From Malania oleifera (Eukaryota; Streptophyta; Magnoliopsida; Santalales; Ximeniaceae), in NCBI RefSeq assembly GCF_029873635.1, contig NC_080423.1:104885773-104949772 (forward strand): DNA of 64,000 bases, given 5' to 3'. The position numbers and the translations under genes are program-made. Of the stretch, positions 58,719 to 64,000 are shown in pieces. Under the pieces are notes generated by a model, which was not told the DNA's origin, made no database searches, and worked only from the letters and a program-made list of their open reading frames with translations. Numbering within the stretch: the stretch's first letter is position 1; the number at the start of each line of letters is the position of its first letter.

Positions 58719-59040
58719 CCGTCTGCTCGGATTTGTTTGCCCGAGCCCTTCAACGAGGTGCCTCAGTCTGATTAGAACCCTTGTCCATGTAGAAAATCCG
58801 TCCGACCTCCTTAATCTATTTGGAACCCTTTGTCCGAGCTCCTCTGCGAAACGTCCTTCGTCCAAGTTCCTTTGTCTGCTCGGAGACTCTAAGCCCCTTT
58901 GCAACACGTCATCCTTCCGAGTCCCTCCTCCCCTCAAGTCGTCGGCTCGGAACCTTCCACCCGAATCCCTTCTCCCCTCTGGTCGTCTGCTCATAGCCTC
59001 CCGCTCGAGCCACTTCTCCTCTCTAGCCTTCTACTCGGAC
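58719..59040. repeat. GC-rich degenerate tandem repeat
   Basis: A unit of roughly 50 bp, built on GTCTGCTCGGA ... CCGAG(T/C)CCCTTCTCCCCTC, recurs near 58719, 58868, 58930, 58983 and 59025 with intervening partial units. GC is much higher than in neighbours. The frame across it (58692-58994) is Arg/Gly/Ser-rich repeat translation. Confidence 0.65.
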
Positions 59041-59639
59041 TCCCTGACCATCCTCTGTCTCGGCCCATAGCAATACCCTCCCCTTTTGAGCACCTTGCCC
59101 ACAAGATGAGGAAACTTCTCCTTCCACTTATGATACCACTTCCACGCATCCTCCTTCTCCTGTCCCTCAGCAACTTCAACATAAGCTCTCTTCAAAAATT
59201 CCCCTACGCGGACTTCTTTGAACCGGAGCTCATATAATAGCGAAGCCACCTTCTCTTCTTCATCCTCTGCTTTCTTCAAGGCTACAATTGCTTTCATATT
59301 GATACCTGCTTTAATGTACAAATTAGCCACCATGGTGGAAGTGCTCCAATCCATGGAGATGTAAGGTTCACTCTCCATTTCTTCTAGAAGTTTCTCCATG
59401 TTCTCAATATCAGATGCTGTCCCATACAAGTTACTGCAAATTCTATAGCTACAGTTATTGGGAGAGAATCCATTTTCCTTCATCTTTTGCACATGAGCGA
59501 GGGATTTATCAACGAGGCCTTCCCTGACATAACAACTTAGAAGAGCGCCATATGTTTTGTCACATTTATCTTGGTCACTCATGTTATTGAAGTAGCTCTC
59601 TGCAGCATTCAACCCATAGACACTACCAATTAAATCCAA
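59031..59639 (-). pseudogene. Chimeric PPR-protein fragment
   Basis: The minus-strand frame from about 59640 reads 'DLIGSVYGLNAAESYFNNMS', 'DKTYGALLSCYVREGLVDKS', then 'KMKENGFSPNNCSYRICSNL' and 'EKLLEEMESEPYISMDWSTS'. These are P-class pentatricopeptide repeats resembling the mitochondrial At2g20710/At4g21705-like group, but the repeat between KMKENGF and SPNNCSYR appears deleted. After about residue 125 the sequence (ELRFKEVRVGEFLKRAYVEV ... KEDAWKWYHKWKEKFPHLVG) no longer looks like PPR and may be a different fused gene piece. The 202-residue frame is uninterrupted, ends at 59031 and has no introns. N- and C-terminal parts of a PPR protein and any targeting peptide are absent. Confidence 0.7.
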
Positions 59640-60101
59640 CTACACAACACGATCACCAACAACACCAACACAATCTTCCTATACTTTCTTGTTGCCATTG
59701 ATTTATAAATCATTTATGCCTTCATGAATCTTTTCATCCCCCAGCTTTTGCAGATTAGAATAAGTGTCGCTCATATAAGTTATGACGGTCATATCATTAC
59801 CAACTCTGCTAGAATCACAAACTCGATCCACATAAATTGACTCCGTTTCTTTTTTTAAGTTCACAGAATCATCCCTTCCATCATCCATATGTTACGGTTC
59901 AGCCGAACAACTTGCTCATTCAGGGGCCATTGTTAAGTTCATTTTTCTATGTCCTTCTGTAGCCCCTATTCTGCTCTCATATCCAGCGAACACACCTTTT
60001 TCATCTTTAACTGTTTGATCATCAGTATAATCAACTCCAAGTAAGCTGGTAAAACAATGGACATCATTTTTAGAAAGAATATTAGCAGATTCAGGGGGTG
60101 T
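59640..60101 (-). pseudogene. Unidentified coding-like fragment between the PPR and NDB pieces
   Basis: Minus-strand reading gives a hydrophilic, Asp/Ser/Val-rich sequence: PESANILSKNDVHCFTSLLG, VDYTDDQTVKDEKGVFAGYE, 'SRIGATEGHRKMNLTMAPE', stops, then MDDGRDDSVNLKKETESIYV and DRVCDSSRVGNDMTVITYMS. Two stops lie near 59905-59935 and one at 59703. Composition is protein-like, not repeat-like. I do not recognise the family; it could be an internal disordered part of a larger plant protein. Confidence 0.45.
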
Positions 60102-60657
60102 TTATGTGTTCACTTTGAACCTTTCAATATTGATCCACTGTTTCTCGAGATTCTCTTGAGCACTATTTAGTAAACCATCGATATTTTTTAACTGCTTTTT
60201 CTTCAGATAGATCTCCACTTGAGGGTATCTTTCACGAATATCATTCATGACATTTTTAAATTCCTTTAAATTTAGACTACCGGAGTTGTTCTCATCTGCC
60301 TTCCTAAATATAGCCCAAATAGCTTCCGTAAATTTGCGTTGATTTATCGTGGCATAATCACCTAGGGCATATGTGTTTACACAGCCTTCCACTCTCAACC
60401 ATTCATCAGTTGCTAAAGCACGCCTGCCAGTCTAGCCACGTTGCTTCAATAAATCCATTATGATTAGGCGAGTCCTGATGCCAGTTGACCAAACTACCAT
60501 TCCCTATGGTACGGATAAAGTTTCACCAGTTCCTCTTTCTTGAGTAGAAATTTCTTTGATGACTTTCACCACAATGGATCCTATTTTCAAATGTTTACAA
60601 TCTCTCTAAATATTTTCTTCAGCAAAAGCAGTGATTCTTTTGTCAAATATGTTTAGG
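60102..60657 (-). pseudogene. External NAD(P)H dehydrogenase (NDB type) fragment with EF hand
   Basis: One minus-strand frame over about 185 codons reads DKRITAFAEENI, stop, RDCKHLKIGSIVVKV, KEISTQERGTGETLSVP, stop, GMVVWSTGIRTRLIIMDLLK, QRG, stop, TGRRALATDEWLRVEGC, TYALGDYATINQRKF, then the EF-hand loop DENNSGSLNLKE and 'RERYPQVEIYLKKKQLK'. This is the middle of the plant mitochondrial rotenone-insensitive NDB enzymes (second nucleotide-binding domain and the Ca-binding insertion). Three TAG stops but no frameshift were found. The N-terminal FAD domain and the C-terminal part are missing, and no intron is seen. In the intact enzyme the protein oxidises cytosolic NAD(P)H at the outer face of the inner mitochondrial membrane. 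Confidence 0.85.
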
Positions 60658-61068
60658 ATATGGGGTAGGGGTAGGGGTACTAGGCTAAACTGATGAGTTC
60701 ACACACTTTCACAAGCCTTTAACCCGAGTTTTACCCTTTAGGAATAAAAAAAAGCATAGTAACATTAGCCCTCATGAGACTCAGTCTTTGGGGGCGCGTG
60801 AACCACTCCGCTCAGTATGAACTTTGTCCCAGCCCATTGAGTGAGGATAAAGGACATGTTGGGAGTCTATTGTTAATAGGGATTAGAGCTTAACCCCACA
60901 TACTTGACCACAAGGTTCACTCCATTAGGGTAAAGCTTTCAACTGAACAAAACATGTAGTAAAACACCTACTTGGGGCAAGGACGGGATCTACATATTTC
61001 TCCATGATATAATATTGTCTTGTGTTGTGATTAATTGATCAACTTGCATCATCCATTCATTTTCATAC
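60658..61068. other. Spacer between the NDB fragment and the DUF7745-like gene
   Basis: No coding resemblance. It contains a (GGGGTA)3 string at 60662-60679. Probably the 5' part of the DUF7745-bearing element. Confidence 0.4.
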
Positions 61069-62473
61069 ATGATAGGCCCATCATTGTGTTGCCAAAATTC
61101 TAATATAGCCCGAAGTTATTTCATGACAGGTTCAATGGCAATATGCAAAGAAGAGGAGATCGTAGTCAAAACCTATTATGAAACTCAGCAAAACCATCAC
61201 GGGGATAGTCTGAATCACAGTTCAAAAAAGGAGTTGCCAACCCGGGTCAAGCTGGATGTTAGAACCAATGCCTTAAAGGAGATAAGGAAGAACTGGATTG
61301 ATTGGACAACTGAGAGACGCCTACGATTTTCAGAGTTGTATGGTCACATAGGCTTCCTACTGCATGTAGTGGTCAACTACGATGTAGTAATCATCTTGAC
61401 GAAATTTTGGAATCCTCCCTACCGCTACTTCACTATGAAAGGGGTAGACATGGCTCCCACCATGGAAGAGTACATGTCTCTGTTGAATCTACCAAAGAAC
61501 TATAGAACCTATATGCCTAACACAGTTATATTGTTCAGAAAGGAGCTAGGCAAGGTATTGAGGTCAAGGCCTAGAGAATAAATAATCAAGTCAACAAAGA
61601 AGCAAAAACCATCTCCTCAGAAGAATTGAAAACTCTGGTGAAATAAGAGGAATCCGAAGAAAGTCATATGAGCATGCTAGCCCACCCTATCTACGGGTTG
61701 GTAGTCTTCCCAAAAGAAATAGGGGTTATTGATCATGGAGTGAATTCATTGTGGCCCAAGTCCAAAAAGGGGTCAATCTGGTATCAGGCATCTTAGTGGA
61801 AACAATCCAATCCTTGGATTATTGCTAAACTAAATGAAAATGTCAATTGAAATGTTGTGTTCCATTGCTTTACGTATGGTTCCTAAGTCATGTGTCGTGC
61901 CAGGAAAGTCGCTTTCGTTCGATTTACTCAAAACTATGGATCCCTTTAATCGAGTTTGAGAGGGCTTCATGGGAGCAACACTCAAACAAAGAAGAATGGG
62001 TTGAAAGGATACGCAATTGAGAAACCAAAGGATTCTCCTGGATGACACCATGGATGGGAAATTCGGATATGATCTACCAGTGTGGTAAATTTCCATGGGT
62101 CCCATTACTAGGCCCATGGGGAGGGACCGCATATGCTCCCCTCATATTCAGGAGGCAATTGGGCTTTAGCCAATTCATACCAATGACTCATGGGTTAAGT
62201 AGTGCGGAGTTCGCTTATGAGCAAGAGGAGGCCCACAAATCAATCAAAGAATTTGCAATTGCATGGAGGATGGTTTATATTATCAGCTCAGGCCAGCGTT
62301 TGATGGAGACACAGGGAAATTACAATAGTTGGGTCACCAATCGAGTTAACCCACTGGTTGCAGGAATTCCACTAAGAACACCCCCAAGTCAACTTGGGCT
62401 AGAAGAAAGACTCATGGAGGCAAAGCTTGTCGCCAAGAGAACCAAGGGTAGGGAACACCAGATAATCCTTTGA
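61069..62473 (+). pseudogene. DUF7745-like transposon-associated gene, broken
   Basis: The first frame (61069-61581) holds 'LKEIRKNWIDWTTERRLRFS', ELYGHIGFLLHVVVNYDVVI, 'LTKFWNPPYRYFTMKGVDMA' and PTMEEYMSLLNLPKNYRTYM, the N-terminal signature of plant DUF7745 proteins. Stops interrupt 61582-62041, where 'HPIYGLVVFPKEIGVIDHGV' is visible. The second frame (62042-62473) has PWGGTAYAPLIFRRQLGFSQ, FIPMTHGLSSAEFAYEQEEA and AWRMVYIISSGQ. Downstream codons to about 62600 would give a Lys/Glu coiled coil. DUF7745 genes are dispersed in plant genomes in association with retroelement-like sequence; their function is unknown. Identification is from memory of the family. Confidence 0.7.
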
Positions 62474-62652
62474 TGCCAAGAAAATGTGAAGCGAAAGAAG
62501 AATCAGTGCATACAAGCTGAAAAGGAGATAATGGCATTAAGAAGGAAACTTCAAAATGAGGCTCAGATCAACTTAACCTTGCAGAAAGAGGATCTTGGGC
62601 ACAACTAGAGGGGATATGGTTTGTAATGGGGAAAAGGGATAGGAAACTTGTC

Positions 62653-64000
62653 TGTAGAGACTCGAAAAGGAAAACAATAATAATGAATGAAAATGGTAAA
62701 GAAAATAAGGGAAGTGGGTTTGGCACAGGCCAAATCGTTGACGGTTTTAAGTAACTGAGGAGCGGTTAAGGTGAAATGGTAAAAATGGTTTGGTTAAAAA
62801 GCCAAACCATTGACGGTTTCAAGGAAACCATCAATGATTTCGTCTAGTAGCCACTAATATATATATATGTGTGTGTGTGTGTGTGACTTAGTTCATTTGT
62901 GTTTAAAATTTTCTTTCCTCTCTCATACTCTCTCTCTAGGTTGCGGTATCCTCTCTCTCTCTTTGTTCGATTTTTCGCCCGGTTTAAGCCCGAATCAAAG
63001 GAGAAACGTCATTTTGGGATCCTAGCGACGTTTCTCTGCAATTTAATCGGAGCAGATTAGTTATTTGGGGGTCCTAGTCACCACTCCAAAACTAGGGTAA
63101 GGAAGATGTTTTTAAAAGTTTAATCATTTATTCGGAATGTGTGGGCTTAGGAATATTAAATAGTTATTATTCAGAGATTGAACTGATTAAACTAAGGTAT
63201 ACGAATACAAGGTTTTGTACGAACGCCGCAGGCACTATTTTAGGATCTTTACGAGAATATTCTCGGTAAACAGGTAAGGGGAATAAATTATGTCAGGTAT
63301 TTTGAAAATTAACTAATTAATTTAAAGCATGAGAATATGAAAATATTGTATATGATTTCCTGATGTATCAGGCATTTGAAAATACTAGTTTTGGATTATC
63401 ATGTATTTATTTGGGTATTATTTTATAAAATATTACTTAAAATTTGTGTGACATGAGAAATGGTTTTGTTACTGTATATTAAACATGTGGGAATCATTTA
63501 TGATGAAATGTGATTTATACTGGTATATGGGAAATCTTGAAAGTACAGACGTGATATTTTGATACTAAGAAATATAATTTATACATACATGATATTTTTT
63601 ATATTGAAATATGTGACGACGGTTTTATACTGAGAAATGAAATAACATAAATGATAGTTTTTATACTAAGATTGTCGTGGAATTGTGAAAATGAGAACCC
63701 TGATGGACTAGTGATGTACATAAGAGTACGGTACCGTTGCTAGAAAATGAGTCAGTGCAACCACACTACTTGGGAAGAGTGTTGGTTTTAGAAGTCGATT
63801 GGGCCTGCGGAGAGATGTTGACCGCCTCTGGGTCCAGACTAGGTTGCAGTGAGCCAATCGTACTACGGATGAGATTTGTTTTGACTTAACCTGGTAGGCC
63901 AGTCATGGCTAAGTCTCGTCTCCAGGCCGCACAACCCGGTCATGTGGGGCGACTACATAACAATGATATATGAATGTCTATTTAGATTGGTTCCTCATTA
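62653..64000 (+). mobile_element. Gypsy-type LTR G, left part, cut by the window edge
   Basis: TGTAGAGACTCG at 62653 matches the minus-strand start of LTR F (TGTAGAGACCTT). Further right are a TATA box in the TA run (62857-62870), a CT-rich leader (62917-62962), and the shared block 'acttaacctggtaggccagt', 'gccgcacaacccggtcatgt' at 63880-63950. It follows the DUF7745-like gene closely and might be the 3' LTR of that element. The right end lies outside the window. Confidence 0.75.
62731..62870 (+). promoter_or_regulatory. Variant palindrome cluster and TATA in LTR G
   Basis: AATCGTTGACGGTTTT (62733), AACCATTGACGGTTTC (62805) and AACCATCAATGATTTC (62827) are spaced variants sharing the CGTTGACG-like core. 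TATATATATATG follows at 62858. The position relative to TATA is the same as in the other LTRs, but the motif sequence has drifted. Confidence 0.4.

Noticed and set aside
58692-59237. Arg/Gly-rich and Pro/Leu-rich frames
   Set aside because: Produced by the GC-rich tandem repeat and antisense of the PPR fragment.
60662-60679. Telomere-like or G-quadruplex (GGGGTA)3
   Set aside because: Only three units and three G runs; too short for either claim.

Overview
The window is repeat-dense nuclear DNA from a eudicot plant. The evidence is several families of plant LTR retrotransposons (Ty1/copia pol with plant-type tRNA-iMet primer sites), a Cassandra TRIM carrying 5S-rRNA-like sequence, a CACTA DNA transposon, MITEs, and one plant cellular gene with a phase-matched intron. 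Nothing in it allows a species to be named. Most coding sequence is decayed transposon sequence. The only cellular gene that looks intact is a small heat-shock protein of the peroxisomal HSP15.7 type (56772-57566, minus).

Layout. (1) 1-21192 is a nested stack. An old copia element ('copia-A', pieces at 2169-2686, 6166-7090, 20116-20820, 3' LTR 20864-21192) was split by a Ty3/gypsy-type LTR at the left edge (itself holding a copia LTR), by a gypsy-type solo LTR (2687-6165) that holds a second solo LTR (2960-4878), and by a full-length SIRE/Maximus-like copia element (7091-20115, 5-bp target duplication TGCAT). The SIRE-like element in turn holds a gypsy-type solo LTR in its 5' LTR (7577-10012) and a Cassandra TRIM in its 3' LTR (18126-18865). 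An hAT-type MITE (21204-21487) follows. (2) 21612-26765 is a minus-strand copia element with exact TTGCA target duplications ('copia-C'). (3) 27000-27430 is a GC-rich, promoter-like island, followed by AT-rich sequence with no recognisable gene. (4) 30081-37459 is a Tork-like minus-strand copia element with exact TCAAC duplications, split by a gypsy-type LTR (33775-35990). (5) 37460-43368 is AT-rich non-coding sequence with microsatellites and a three-copy duplication of about 0.7 kb. (6) 43369-51398 is a complete 8-kb CACTA element (3-bp duplication AAT) carrying a gypsy-type solo LTR (47172-49460). (7) 53390-58260 holds MITE-like repeats, a partial copia gag and the HSP15.7 gene with copied scraps of its first exon. 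(8) 58261-60657 is LTR-like sequence and a GC-rich tandem repeat, then an array of same-orientation cellular gene fragments: PPR protein, an unidentified piece, and an external NAD(P)H dehydrogenase with EF hand. (9) 61069-64000 is a decayed DUF7745-like gene and the start of another gypsy-type LTR.

The most interesting signal is a palindromic motif, TCGTCGACGA and close variants. It is repeated 4-10 times just upstream of the TATA box in LTRs of three otherwise unrelated retrotransposon groups (gypsy-type, SIRE-like copia, Tork-like copia). It also occurs inside the SIRE-like element directly upstream of its third ORF. It looks like a shared U3 regulatory module. The second is the gene-fragment array at 59031-60657, which suggests cellular gene transduction by a transposon.
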